Part shown: one piece after another, positions 49,914 through 58,793 of the stretch | Layout: each line of letters begins with the position of its first letter | How positions within the stretch are numbered: the first letter of the stretch is position 1 | DNA from: an uncultured Candidatus Melainabacteria bacterium | GTDB taxonomy: Bacteria; Cyanobacteriota; Vampirovibrionia; Gastranaerophilales; Gastranaerophilaceae | Direction: 5' to 3' | DNA: 64,000 nt | Assembly: GCA_934675685.1 (NCBI GenBank) | Contig: CAKURL010000004.1 | Coordinates: 1-64,000 of the forward strand | Translations under genes and position numbers: made by a program | The notes under the pieces: generated by a model | The model's input: the letters and a program-made list of their open reading frames with translations, nothing else | Told to the model about the DNA's origin: nothing | The model's database searches: none

Positions 49914-50819
49914 GTGAGAATAGCTTTTTCTTCATACAAGCCCTATCAAAAAGGCTTTATGAAACCTGTAAACAAAAATATAAATAAAACTGTGCCAAAT
50001 TTGAGCTTTTGCGCAAGCGAAAGCGCTATTTCAAAGAGCTCGTCTTTCTTTGGCGATTTTGTAAAAAGAAAAATACAAATGCGCCACATTGAAAGGCCTG
50101 AATTCATAAAGTTTTCGCAAGCACAAACTTCAAAAGAAGCAATTGAATTTGGAAAAGAAATTTTGGGAATTAAAAAATATAAAGGCTTTAAAAAAGAAGA
50201 TTTAGCCACTTTAAACTGGATAAACGAAGGTTTAGTAAGAATTAACAACAAAACCAAAAGCAAAGTCACCATGCCAGAGAAAATAATACTATGCCCAAAA
50301 TTGCGAAACGGAAAAAATTCCACAATCGCCTCTATGTCAATTAAAAAAGAGATGGCCTTTTCAAAAGAAGAAATAAACAGGCTTATAAAAAGAACTGATT
50401 TAATTTTAGCCGACATCAATGATGAAGATTTTAAAAAGCAAGCTATAGAAAAAATAAAAAATTCAAACAACTTTGGCTCACACATTGCATTTGCGACTGA
50501 AGCTGCTTCAAAATTTCCAAAAGTGAATTCAAAATTGCATTATGACACTTATGCTTCTCCTTTTTCTATAATTAGCCATGAAATGGGGCATTTACAGCAT
50601 TTTATGCACTTGGGGAGTGCTTTTGGCTATACGGCAGAAGGCGCTTGCGCATTTTTGTTTCAAAATTCTATAGAAACAGCAGAAAAAGTTTCAAAATATG
50701 CTCAAACAAGCCCTTGCGAATTTGTGGCAGAGGTTTTTGCGCAATTGATCGATGGAGTAAAGATAGATAAAGAAGTGAGGGAATTATACAAGCACATGGG
50801 CGGCTATTGGATAGATTAA
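49914..50819 (+). CDS. Zincin-like protein with HEMGH motif
   Basis: A 301-residue protein. SIISHEMGHLQHFMHLG (about residue 222) is a HExxH metalloprotease site, and SPCEFVAEVFAQLIDG about 45 residues later supplies a candidate third Glu ligand, so a gluzincin-like fold is plausible. I start at GTG 49914, preceded by GAAGGA; the ATG at 49839 lies right behind the terminator and has no ribosome binding site. The N-terminus (VPNLSFCASES) resembles a variant of the F-K-G N-termini. No signal peptide. Confidence 0.65.
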   Translation: MRIAFSSYKPYQKGFMKPVNKNINKTVPNLSFCASESAISKSSSFFGDFVKRKIQMRHIERPEFIKFSQAQTSKEAIEFGKEILGIKKYKGFKKEDLATLNWINEGLVRINNKTKSKVTMPEKIILCPKLRNGKNSTIASMSIKKEMAFSKEEINRLIKRTDLILADINDEDFKKQAIEKIKNSNNFGSHIAFATEAASKFPKVNSKLHYDTYASPFSIISHEMGHLQHFMHLGSAFGYTAEGACAFLFQNSIETAEKVSKYAQTSPCEFVAEVFAQLIDGVKIDKEVRELYKHMGGYWID

Positions 50820-50820
50820 A

Positions 50821-50848
50821 AAAATAAAGCCGCAAATCACTTTGCGGC
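50821..50848 (-). terminator. Terminator for the minus-strand 126-aa gene
   Basis: GCCGCAAA / TTTGCGGC with loop TCAC; read on the minus strand the stem runs into TTTATTTTTT. The plus side has no T-run. Confidence 0.75.
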
Positions 50849-50889
50849 AATAAACTTAAACAATAGAGGAGAATAAGGAAAAACTTCTC

Positions 50890-51270
50890 TTATTCGCCAG
50901 CATAGATTTTAGCAGCGATTTCGTTGGCTTTGTCTTGGGGCAAGCTTGAGCCAAATTCGCCATTAATCACGCTCGCGATTTCTTGTACTCCGGATTCGAA
51001 TTCTGCCATCATGGCTTCAATGTCGTCAATTCTGTCTTGAGAAAGATAATCTAGAGGATTAACTTCCTTTTGTTGCGTTTTTTTGATTTGATTTTGGAAA
51101 TATAAGCCATCTAGGCTCATTGCTTCAAAAATCTTGTCTGCGTCCACTTCAACGTTTTCTTGTGGCGCTTTTGGGGTTGATTTAATTTCTTCTTTTTGTT
51201 CTTCTTTTTTTGCTTGTGCTCTTGAACTTCCTATTGAAAAATTTCCAAATTTTACTTGATTGATGTCCAT
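50890..51270 (-). CDS. Small cytoplasmic protein (126 aa)
   Basis: MDINQVKFGNFSIGSSRAQ opens with a KFG string comparable to the F-K-G N-termini, followed by a Lys/Glu-rich linker and an acidic helical C-terminus (DRIDDIEAMMAEFESGVQEI). The start at 51270 has AAGGAG at good spacing; the frame is open to 51291. No membrane segment. Unknown function. Confidence 0.62.
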   Translation of the reverse strand: MDINQVKFGNFSIGSSRAQAKKEEQKEEIKSTPKAPQENVEVDADKIFEAMSLDGLYFQNQIKKTQQKEVNPLDYLSQDRIDDIEAMMAEFESGVQEIASVINGEFGSSLPQDKANEIAAKIYAGE

Positions 51271-51378
51271 AATCAGACTCCTTATTCCCATTGTTCTTTA
51301 CTGTCTCATATAATTAAATACGACAGTTTTTCAAAAGAACTTTAGAAATAAGAGTCTATATTTTACAAATCGTTACAA

Positions 51379-52458
51379 TTAAATTTGTTCTAATCTTTCT
51401 TTTGTCTCGAAGTCGAAAACGTGGATATCACGAGGGTTTATGGAAAATTCCATAGTTTCTTTTGTGTCTGAATCGGAATTTAAAGTCGCGCAAAATTCGC
51501 TATTTTGAATTTTAAAATAAACATTTTTAAAAGAGCCCAAATTTTCTTCAAAAATAATTTTCGAGCTAAATTTTATGGAATTAAAATGATAATTTGGATT
51601 ATTTATATCTGCAATGTTTTCGCTTCTCACGCCTAAAAGAACCTTTTTCTTGCCAGTAAGGTCATAAGGCAAGCTGGAAGCAGAAAAAACGATGTTTCCA
51701 AAAGAGATAAAGTCCTCTCCGACATTAGCTTCCACTATGTTCATCGGGTTTGCCCCCATAAAAGTCGCAACAAAAACGTTTTTAGGCTTGTTATAGATAT
51801 TGTAAGGATTATCCACCTGCTCCAATATTCCGCCATTTAAGACAGCGATTCTATCCCCCATTGTGAGCGCTTCTGTTTGATCATGGGTCACATATACAAA
51901 TGTTGTTTTCAATTTTTGATGAAGTTTTTTGATTTCCGCCCTCATTTGAATTCTTAATTTTGCGTCCAAATTAGACAAAGGTTCGTCCATCAAAAACACT
52001 TTTGGCTCGCGAACGATAGCTCTTGCTAAGGCCACTCTTTGTCTTTGTCCACCCGAAAGCTCTTTTGGCCTTCTTGTTAGATATTCTTCCAGTTTTAAAA
52101 TTTCAGCTGCTCGAGAAATTCTTCGCTCTATTTCGCATTTTGCAACGTGGCGCACTTTAAGCCCAAGAGCAATATTTTCTTTCACCTTCATGTGAGGATA
52201 TAAAGCATAATTTTGAAAAACCATAGCAATGTCTCTGTCTTTTGGGCTAATGTCGTTTACGAGTTTATCCCCTATTAAGACGTCACCTGAATTTTGCCTT
52301 TCTAAGCCAGCTATTATTCTTAAAAGAGTAGATTTTCCACAACCGGAAGCGCCCACAAGCACGATGAACCCGCCATCTTTGATGTCCAAGCTAATGTTTC
52401 TTAAAATTCTTTTTTCTCCAAAACTTTTAGAAATATTATCTAAAATTACTCCCGCCAT
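51379..52458 (-). CDS. MalK/UgpC-type ABC transporter ATPase
   Basis: A 359-residue protein. Walker A is [14 protein letters not shown], the signature [15 protein letters not shown], Walker [16 protein letters not shown] and the switch [12 protein letters not shown], with a C-terminal TOBE/MalK-type regulatory domain ([19 protein letters not shown] onward). It energises sugar importers; no permease or binding-protein genes are nearby, so it may be a shared ATPase like MsmK. It follows a degenerate kinase gene by 20 bases. Confidence 0.9.
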   Translation of the reverse strand: MAGVILDNISKSFGEKRILRNISLDIKDGGFIVLVGASGCGKSTLLRIIAGLERQNSGDVLIGDKLVNDISPKDRDIAMVFQNYALYPHMKVKENIALGLKVRHVAKCEIERRISRAAEILKLEEYLTRRPKELSGGQRQRVALARAIVREPKVFLMDEPLSNLDAKLRIQMRAEIKKLHQKLKTTFVYVTHDQTEALTMGDRIAVLNGGILEQVDNPYNIYNKPKNVFVATFMGANPMNIVEANVGEDFISFGNIVFSASSLPYDLTGKKKVLLGVRSENIADINNPNYHFNSIKFSSKIIFEENLGSFKNVYFKIQNSEFCATLNSDSDTKETMEFSINPRDIHVFDFETKERLEQI

Positions 52459-52478
52459 AGCTTCTCTTTTCTATCCTT

Positions 52479-53609
52479 TTATCTTAACGGTAACACAAAG
52501 GTAAACATTGTGCCAAAATTCTGTTTTGAATAAACCCAAATGTCGCCTCTAAAGTCTTTTATATATCTTTTCAAAATGCTCAAAGTCGCGCGAAGGCCGA
52601 TTGGGCGCTTTGTATTTGTTTTGTTGTATGGGTTAAAGATGTCCTCTAATTCTTCTTCGCTAAATGTTAAATCTGTGATTTTTGCTTCAAAAAGAATATA
52701 TTTTTCGCTTTCTAAAGAATCGTTTGCGTCAAATTCTCTGGTTTTCAAAAAGTCAACAGGAGGGTGGCCAACGTTTAGGGTGCATTTTCCAAGATAAGAA
52801 AATCTTAAAAAGATATCCATAATGCAGCGCAAAATGTATTCCACAACTTCTGAATCCAAAAAACAATCTCTTTGAGTCAAAGTCGAATAATCAAGAGAAA
52901 AGATAACTTTTTTGTCCTCAAAATCTTTTTTATAAACACGCTCTATTGATTTTAGCATGCTCACCATATCAAAGGTTTTGTTCGTATATTCGACTTTATG
53001 AGATTCTAATTTAAACAAAGAAAAAAGCTTTTCTAAGTCATAATTCAAGTCGCGAGCGTTTGTGTTTATAATTTTTAAATATTTTTCTTGTTTTTCTGAA
53101 AGCGCTCCTCCCATGCCATCAAGCAAAGCTCTTGAAAAGCCGCTTATAGAGACTAGGTTGGATAAAATCGAGCCCGAAGAATCAATCAAAAAATCATTTT
53201 TTTCGTCAATTATTTTTTGCGCAACTTCATATTTTTCGCTAATCGATTTTTGTTCTTTTTTTATTAAAGTCGCATTTCTAGCGCTCACATAGACCCTTTC
53301 TCTCTCGGGGTTTCTTGTTGCGCTTAATTCAATTGATTGGACATATTCTTTTTTGTTTCTTGGAATAGTTCTTGCGCACAAAGGGTTTCCTTCTTGCACA
53401 ATTTTGTTTAACAAAGAAGTTCCATTTTCAAAGAAATCAGAAAAATATTTTCCCACGACGTCGAACTTTTTCATGTTCAATATCACAAGCGCTTTTGAAT
53501 TCGCGTTAATTATTTTTCCGTCTGATTCAAGGGTGAAAACACCGTCTGGCAATAAATCAAAATCTTCTTCTTGTTGTTGTGGTTTTTTAAAATTATTTAA
53601 AAAATTCAT
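52479..53609 (-). CDS. PAS-domain sensor kinase-like protein lacking the phosphoacceptor histidine
   Basis: A 376-residue protein. A PAS domain covers about residues 15-115 (LPDGVFTLESDGKIINANSK). The dimerisation helix region (LVSISGFSRALLDGMGGALS, then EKQEKYLKIIN) matches HisKA, but the expected H-E-x-R-T-P is GSILSN, so the His is missing. The ATPase N-box (RCIMDIFLRFS) lacks the conserved Asn pair. The last strand PIGLRATLSILKRYIKDFRG and the GTMFTFVLPL ending keep the fold. Probably a pseudokinase sensor. No response regulator adjacent. Confidence 0.75.
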   Translation of the reverse strand: MNFLNNFKKPQQQEEDFDLLPDGVFTLESDGKIINANSKALVILNMKKFDVVGKYFSDFFENGTSLLNKIVQEGNPLCARTIPRNKKEYVQSIELSATRNPERERVYVSARNATLIKKEQKSISEKYEVAQKIIDEKNDFLIDSSGSILSNLVSISGFSRALLDGMGGALSEKQEKYLKIINTNARDLNYDLEKLFSLFKLESHKVEYTNKTFDMVSMLKSIERVYKKDFEDKKVIFSLDYSTLTQRDCFLDSEVVEYILRCIMDIFLRFSYLGKCTLNVGHPPVDFLKTREFDANDSLESEKYILFEAKITDLTFSEEELEDIFNPYNKTNTKRPIGLRATLSILKRYIKDFRGDIWVYSKQNFGTMFTFVLPLR

Positions 53610-53731
53610 CTTTTATTTTCTCTAGCTGACAAAATAATTCTATCATGTTTTCATACTAAACAAAAGTTGTATAAAGATTCTTCTTTGTAATTATTAACAT
53701 TTGCCTAAATTGTCCGTAGAATATAGTAACC

Positions 53732-54076
53732 ATGGTATCTTCAAGCAAACAATACAAAGTCGAAAAAGATGACAATTTTCTTCTTTTCAGAATAGAAAAC
53801 AAAATCATAGATGACTCTCTTTTTTTAAACATCAAAAAAAATTTTAAAAACAATTTAAAAACAGTTTTTGACCTAGAAAAAGTTGAAACAATAAATTCAA
53901 GGCTTTTTGTTGAATATCTTTCTTTTGAAAAAGTCTCGCTTTTTGGCGCAAAAAATGAAATTTTAGCTTATTTATCTATCGTTTTAAAAAGAAACTTCCC
54001 AAATTTATATCAAAAAGAAAAAGACTTCAAAAACGACTCAAATATGCTCATCAAAAGAAATTTCAAGCTTGCATAA
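53732..54076 (+). CDS. Hypothetical protein, weakly STAS-like (114 aa)
   Basis: A 114-residue Lys/Phe-rich protein. LKTVFDLEKVETINSRLFVE followed by EKVSLFGAKNEILAYLSIVL has the strand-helix order of STAS domains (anti-sigma antagonists), but the phospho-acceptor region is not convincing. TATAGT lies 4 bases before the ATG and no ribosome binding site is visible, so the true start is uncertain. Confidence 0.45.
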   Translation: MVSSSKQYKVEKDDNFLLFRIENKIIDDSLFLNIKKNFKNNLKTVFDLEKVETINSRLFVEYLSFEKVSLFGAKNEILAYLSIVLKRNFPNLYQKEKDFKNDSNMLIKRNFKLA

Positions 54077-54102
54077 AATAGTTTTATGTTAAGATAAGAA
54101 TT

Positions 54103-56193
54103 ATGTTTTTTCTTGCGATAGTTTTAAATTTATTTTTTTCATATTTTTTAGGAACTATTTTTGAAAACATCATAGTTTTCTTCCTATCTTTTATGGCTTC
54201 TATTATCCTAAATTTGGAAATTTTATCCATTTTTAAAGCAATCAACGAAACAAACATTTTAATTTTAGAAGCGATTTTTTTTGGAATTTCTTTATATTTT
54301 TATATTCAAAAAAAATGCCCAAAACCAAAGCTAAAGCTCGATTTTAAAAGACTATTTAATTCTTTTTTGCTTGATAAAAGCCTAGTCCTTCTTCTTTTGG
54401 GTTTTGTTTTTTTAATTGCTGCAAACGGCTTTTTGGCTTTTATAATTCCATCAGCCGAAGCAGATAGCCAAACATATCACTTTTTTAGAAGCTATATGTT
54501 TATAAAAAACCATAGCTTAGCGCATTTTGAAACAAACGACATAAGAGCGCTCATCATGCCAATTAATTCTGAAATTATCTATGCTTGGATTTTGGCTTTT
54601 AAAAAGAATTTTTGGGGCTATTCTACGGTTTCATATTTTTCATATTTCCTTGTTTTAATCTCGGGCTCAAAAATTATGGAAAAATTCAAAATTTCATATA
54701 GAAAAAGACTTTTTTCAATTTTTCTTTTTTCTTCTTTGGCTGGGGTAATTATCCAAATGTCCACTCTGCAAACAGATTTAATAGTAGGGGGATTATACCT
54801 TTCTTCTTTAGCCTTGTTTTTAGAAAATAAAAAATCTTCGATTTTCTTTTCTTCTTTGGCGTTTGCTCTTGCTTTAGGGGTGAAAACAAGCTCCCTTACG
54901 ATGTTTTTTAGCTTAATTTTAATTTTTGTTTTAATTGAAATTTTATTTGAAAAAAACAAAAATCTTACAAAGACAAAAACTTTCTTCTTATTTTTAATTT
55001 TAAATTTCCTTTTGTTTTCAAGCTATAACTACATTTTAAACTATTTGCAATTTGGAAATTTTGTCGCAAACACAAATTCTTTTTTGTCCCACAAATTCTG
55101 GGGAGGAATAAAAGGATACATTGCAAACTTAATCAATTTTTCTTTTCAAATGCTTGATTTCACAGGGTTTCGCTGGGGTGATTATTTAAGCCCATATATC
55201 CTAGGTTTTAGGCAAGATATTTTTAACTTTTTAAATATAAACCCGATGCTTGGCACAAATGTTCCATATTCAAGAATAAACACGATTGCAGAAGAGCAAA
55301 TCGCGGGCTTTGGTATATTGGGGTTTTTGGTTTTTGTTCCTATGGTTTTTAAATCTATTTATTTAGGAATAAAAAAGAAAACAAACAAAAGAGCGCTCTT
55401 TTTGGGGCTTTTGGGGCTTAGCTTTGTTTTAAATATGCTTTTTTTAGCTCGCCTTATGGCATATATGATTTATTCAATCAGATTTGTCACTTCTTTTATT
55501 TGTTTCAGCTTTATAGTTTTAACTTTAGCTTACAAAAAGAAAAACACGATTTTTAAAACAATAATTATCTTTTTTGCTATTTTTTATATGATTTTTCTCT
55601 CGAGTTTCGTTCGAAGAGCGCCTTTAGGAAGCGTTGTTTCCAAGATAAAAAGCTACAATTGCAACCTAGAAACTTTTGAAAAAAACTTCTTTTTAGGCTA
55701 TGTCTATTTAAAAAGCGCATACATAGGAGAACTCTATCAAACAATCACAACAAAATATAAAGAGAAGAAAAACATTGCGGTAATAAAATCAAAAAATAGC
55801 ATAATTTTTTACCTAAAAAAGCTTGAATATGAAGGATATAAGGTAGATTTTTTAAACGCAGCTTTTATAACAAAAGAAAAATTAAAAAAATATGATTTAT
55901 TGATATTAGAAGATTTAGCCCAAGACGACAATGTCTTTAATCCAAAAGACGAAAAAGCAAATTATTCTATAAAAGATAGAAAAATTATTTTTAAAGATAA
56001 TAACGAGCTAAATTGCTTTTTTATAGGAGAAGAAAATTCCCTAAAAGGTGCGCCAAAAGCAAGCCTTGAAAGATATTGTTTTTCTTATTATTATGTTTTA
56101 AAAGACAAAGATTTTAAACAAGATTTTTCTCAAACAATCGAAATTAAAGAATTAAATCAAACAAGAACAATATATTATTTTACAAAAATCTGA
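54103..56193 (+). CDS. Polytopic membrane protein, GT-C glycosyltransferase-like
   Basis: A 696-residue protein with about a dozen TM segments in residues 1-510 and a C-terminal soluble part. The first large outer loop has IIPSAEADSQTYHFFRSYMF, where GT39/ArnT-type mannosyl/arabinosyltransferases carry their acidic catalytic residues before a membrane segment. It probably transfers a sugar from a polyprenyl carrier in the periplasm; family assignment is tentative. TAAGAT (54090-54095) is 7 bases before the ATG. Confidence 0.55.
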   Translation: MFFLAIVLNLFFSYFLGTIFENIIVFFLSFMASIILNLEILSIFKAINETNILILEAIFFGISLYFYIQKKCPKPKLKLDFKRLFNSFLLDKSLVLLLLGFVFLIAANGFLAFIIPSAEADSQTYHFFRSYMFIKNHSLAHFETNDIRALIMPINSEIIYAWILAFKKNFWGYSTVSYFSYFLVLISGSKIMEKFKISYRKRLFSIFLFSSLAGVIIQMSTLQTDLIVGGLYLSSLALFLENKKSSIFFSSLAFALALGVKTSSLTMFFSLILIFVLIEILFEKNKNLTKTKTFFLFLILNFLLFSSYNYILNYLQFGNFVANTNSFLSHKFWGGIKGYIANLINFSFQMLDFTGFRWGDYLSPYILGFRQDIFNFLNINPMLGTNVPYSRINTIAEEQIAGFGILGFLVFVPMVFKSIYLGIKKKTNKRALFLGLLGLSFVLNMLFLARLMAYMIYSIRFVTSFICFSFIVLTLAYKKKNTIFKTIIIFFAIFYMIFLSSFVRRAPLGSVVSKIKSYNCNLETFEKNFFLGYVYLKSAYIGELYQTITTKYKEKKNIAVIKSKNSIIFYLKKLEYEGYKVDFLNAAFITKEKLKKYDLLILEDLAQDDNVFNPKDEKANYSIKDRKIIFKDNNELNCFFIGEENSLKGAPKASLERYCFSYYYVLKDKDFKQDFSQTIEIKELNQTRTIYYFTKI

Positions 56194-56223
56194 TATAATT
56201 TAGCTAGAGAAAAAGGAGAATTT

Positions 56224-56916
56224 ATGAAAAAAGCAGCTTATTTTTTAACTTTTATTTATTTATTTTCCTGCCTTTGTCCTTTGTCTTTTGGCTACGACAT
56301 AAATGACGTCGAACACTTAGGAATAGACGACAATACAAAAGTGAACTTAGTTAAAATAACCCAAAACGGCAGTATTATTCAAAAAGAAAACGTCTTAGAA
56401 GTTGCTTTTGCGCAAAATTTTAATTCAAAATATTATAAACAAGGAGACTTTGTCCAATTCGTTTTTGAAAACGACGTCAGAACAAAAGAAGGCACTCTTT
56501 TAATCCCTTGCAACTCTTCTTTAATTGCCCAAATAAATTGCATAGAAGAGCCAAAATGGTTTTCAAGAAATGCAAAAGTATACCTTGATTTCACACATAT
56601 CGTCTTGCCTGATTCTTCCACAATCCCAGTAAGCCTAGAATTATCAAACAAAAAATATTTAAAAGAAGGTGCTAAAGAAACGGCCGGAAAAATCGCAGCC
56701 TATACTTTATCCATTGGTGGCGCCGGCTGTGGCATAGGGGCGGCGATTGGAGTCGCAGCAGGGCACACAATCACAGGGCTCATCATAGGAGGCTCCGTAG
56801 GGGGCGGCGTTGGGCTTTTGAGCGGAATAGTCTCCCCCGGGCTGCATTATAAAGCAAAACAAGGCGAAGTCATAAGACTGGAATTAAAAGACAATTTGAA
56901 TTTACCTAAAGAATAA
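56224..56916 (+). CDS. Secreted or envelope hypothetical protein with glycine-rich membrane span
   Basis: A 230-residue protein: a signal peptide (KKAAYFLTFIYLFSCLCPLS), a beta-rich domain (FVQFVFENDVRTKEGTLLIP, AKVYLDFTHIVLPDSSTIPV), then a glycine-rich stretch (GAGCGIGAAIGVAAGHTITG, IGGSVGGGVGLLSG) that could span a membrane or form a glycine-zipper pore. It ends KAKQGEVIRLELKDNL. The architecture echoes the gene at 38259. AAAGGAGAA before the ATG. Function unknown. Confidence 0.65.
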   Translation: MKKAAYFLTFIYLFSCLCPLSFGYDINDVEHLGIDDNTKVNLVKITQNGSIIQKENVLEVAFAQNFNSKYYKQGDFVQFVFENDVRTKEGTLLIPCNSSLIAQINCIEEPKWFSRNAKVYLDFTHIVLPDSSTIPVSLELSNKKYLKEGAKETAGKIAAYTLSIGGAGCGIGAAIGVAAGHTITGLIIGGSVGGGVGLLSGIVSPGLHYKAKQGEVIRLELKDNLNLPKE

Positions 56917-56954
56917 AGTTGTATAATTAAATTTTTTTTGATAACCTAATAACA

Positions 56955-57914
56955 ATGGAAAAAGAAATTTTAAATGCGATTAATAATGCAAAAGATGTGT
57001 TGATTTTGACTCACGTGAACCCAGACGGAGACACCTTAGGCTCCGCTTGCGCTCTTAAAAGTTTCATCGGAGACAAAGCGCAAATTTTAATTCAAATTAA
57101 AGATAATTTTAATTTCCCTTCAACCTATTCTTTTTTGCCAAATATAAATAAATCCCTAAATTTCTCAACCTTAGATGAAAATAAAAGCTACGACCTTGTG
57201 GTTGCGCTAGATGTCGCATCTATTGATAGATTAATTGATGGCGCAAGAAAAGTTTTTCAAAGCGCTAAAACTACAATTTCAATAGACCACCACAAAACAA
57301 ACAAAGGATATGCCAATTTAAATTATATCAAAGGCGGAATTTCGTCTACCGGCGAAGTTTTGTATGATTTATTTGATAATTTAAATATAAAACCATCTTA
57401 CGATATGGCGCTTGGGCTATATACCGCAATTTTAACAGACACAGGTTGTTTTAAATATGAATCCACAACCCCTCATACTTTTAAAATTGCCTCAATTTTA
57501 TCTGAAATCGGGATAGATACTTCAAAAATTGCTGATTTATGCTATACAAACAAGCCAAAAAAACTGATACAATTTCAAAACGAAGCCGTTTTAAATGCAA
57601 AATTTTGCTTAAACGACAAAATTTGCTACACACTAATTTCAAAAGAATTAATGGAAAAATATGACGCAAAAGACGAATACACAGAAGGAATATGTGAGAC
57701 TTTGCGCTCAATGGCGCCTGTAGAGATTTCTTTTGTATTAAAAGAAACCCCAAACGGCTCAAAAGCTTCCATCAGGTCAAAAAAAGTTGACGCTACAAAA
57801 ATAGTCGAAAAATTCAAAGGCGGAGGCCACAAAAGAGCCGCAGGCTGCACAATCAAAGAAGATTTAAACAAAGCAAGCGAGCTTCTTTTGAAAGAAATTA
57901 AAAAAATATTATAG
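56955..57914 (+). CDS. DHH-family phosphoesterase, NrnA-like
   Basis: A 319-residue protein. DHH motifs: LTHVNPDGDTLGSACALK, LVVALDVASIDRL, SIDHHKTNKGYANLN and TAILTDTGCFKYESTT; the DHHA1 domain ends FKGGGHKRAAGCTI. NrnA degrades nano-RNA and 3'-phosphoadenosine-5'-phosphate. TATAAT (56922-56927) upstream gives it its own promoter. YihY follows 12 bases later. Confidence 0.88.
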   Translation: MEKEILNAINNAKDVLILTHVNPDGDTLGSACALKSFIGDKAQILIQIKDNFNFPSTYSFLPNINKSLNFSTLDENKSYDLVVALDVASIDRLIDGARKVFQSAKTTISIDHHKTNKGYANLNYIKGGISSTGEVLYDLFDNLNIKPSYDMALGLYTAILTDTGCFKYESTTPHTFKIASILSEIGIDTSKIADLCYTNKPKKLIQFQNEAVLNAKFCLNDKICYTLISKELMEKYDAKDEYTEGICETLRSMAPVEISFVLKETPNGSKASIRSKKVDATKIVEKFKGGGHKRAAGCTIKEDLNKASELLLKEIKKIL

Positions 57915-57926
57915 TGATTTCACAAT

Positions 57927-58793
57927 ATGAAAAAACTTCTGAAAGAATATATAACAAATTTAATACAATGTATTATAAAAAATGACTTTGGAAATGCCGC
58001 GGGCGAAATGGCATATATGACGGCTCTTGGGATATTTCCTTTTATGCTTTTTATTATGGCGGTCTTTGGGTTTTTGGGGAAAACTTTTTTTGTCCACAAA
58101 GTGATTTTTGGGCTCTCCACTATCGCCCCTCAAAGCGTGATTGACCTTATAAATGGTGTTTTGAATGAAGTTGTCATCTTTAAAAGCGGAAAAATCATGG
58201 CTATCACGGGCTTTTTTGTGACTTTGTTTTTGACTTCTAATGCAATCGCCGCAATCACAAAAGGCTTAAATAGGGCAAACGAAGTGGAAGAAAATAGAAG
58301 CTTCATAAAAGTCAGGTTGTTAGCACTTTTAATGGTTTTTGTGAACACTTTTTTCTTGTTTATAAGCATAAATTTAATCGTCTTAGGAAGAGTTATCCTA
58401 GATATTGCTGCATTTTACCTATCAATCCCAGAGAACATAATAGATACAATCCTCGTCTTGCGCTGGCCTGTCGCATTTTTGATGTTATTTTTATTGGCTT
58501 CAATTAACTATTACGTGCTTCCTGCAAGAGATTTCAGCGCAAAAAGAAAAAGCGTAATCCCAGGGGCGCTCTTTTTCTGCGTCTTTTGGTTGATTGGCTC
58601 TTGGGGCTTTTCTTTATATGTTAATGCTCTTGGAACATACAACAAAGTGTATGGCACAATTGGAACATTTGCAATTTTGATGGTTTGGCTGTATTATTCT
58701 TCTATAATCTTGCTTATAGGTGGGCAAGTGAACAATCAGACTTTAAGAAAATTAATTGTCTTGGATAAATTAAAAAACTGGCAAACAAAATGA
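57927..58793 (+). CDS. YihY/BrkB-family membrane protein
   Basis: A 288-residue, six-TM protein. NAAGEMAYMTALGIFPFMLF is the family's N-terminal signature, and GTYNKVYGTIGTFAILMVWL the C-terminal one. The family was once mis-annotated as ribonuclease BN. It is an inner-membrane protein of uncertain function, perhaps a transporter. Stop overlaps the nagZ-like start (ATGA). Confidence 0.88.
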   Translation: MKKLLKEYITNLIQCIIKNDFGNAAGEMAYMTALGIFPFMLFIMAVFGFLGKTFFVHKVIFGLSTIAPQSVIDLINGVLNEVVIFKSGKIMAITGFFVTLFLTSNAIAAITKGLNRANEVEENRSFIKVRLLALLMVFVNTFFLFISINLIVLGRVILDIAAFYLSIPENIIDTILVLRWPVAFLMLFLLASINYYVLPARDFSAKRKSVIPGALFFCVFWLIGSWGFSLYVNALGTYNKVYGTIGTFAILMVWLYYSSIILLIGGQVNNQTLRKLIVLDKLKNWQTK

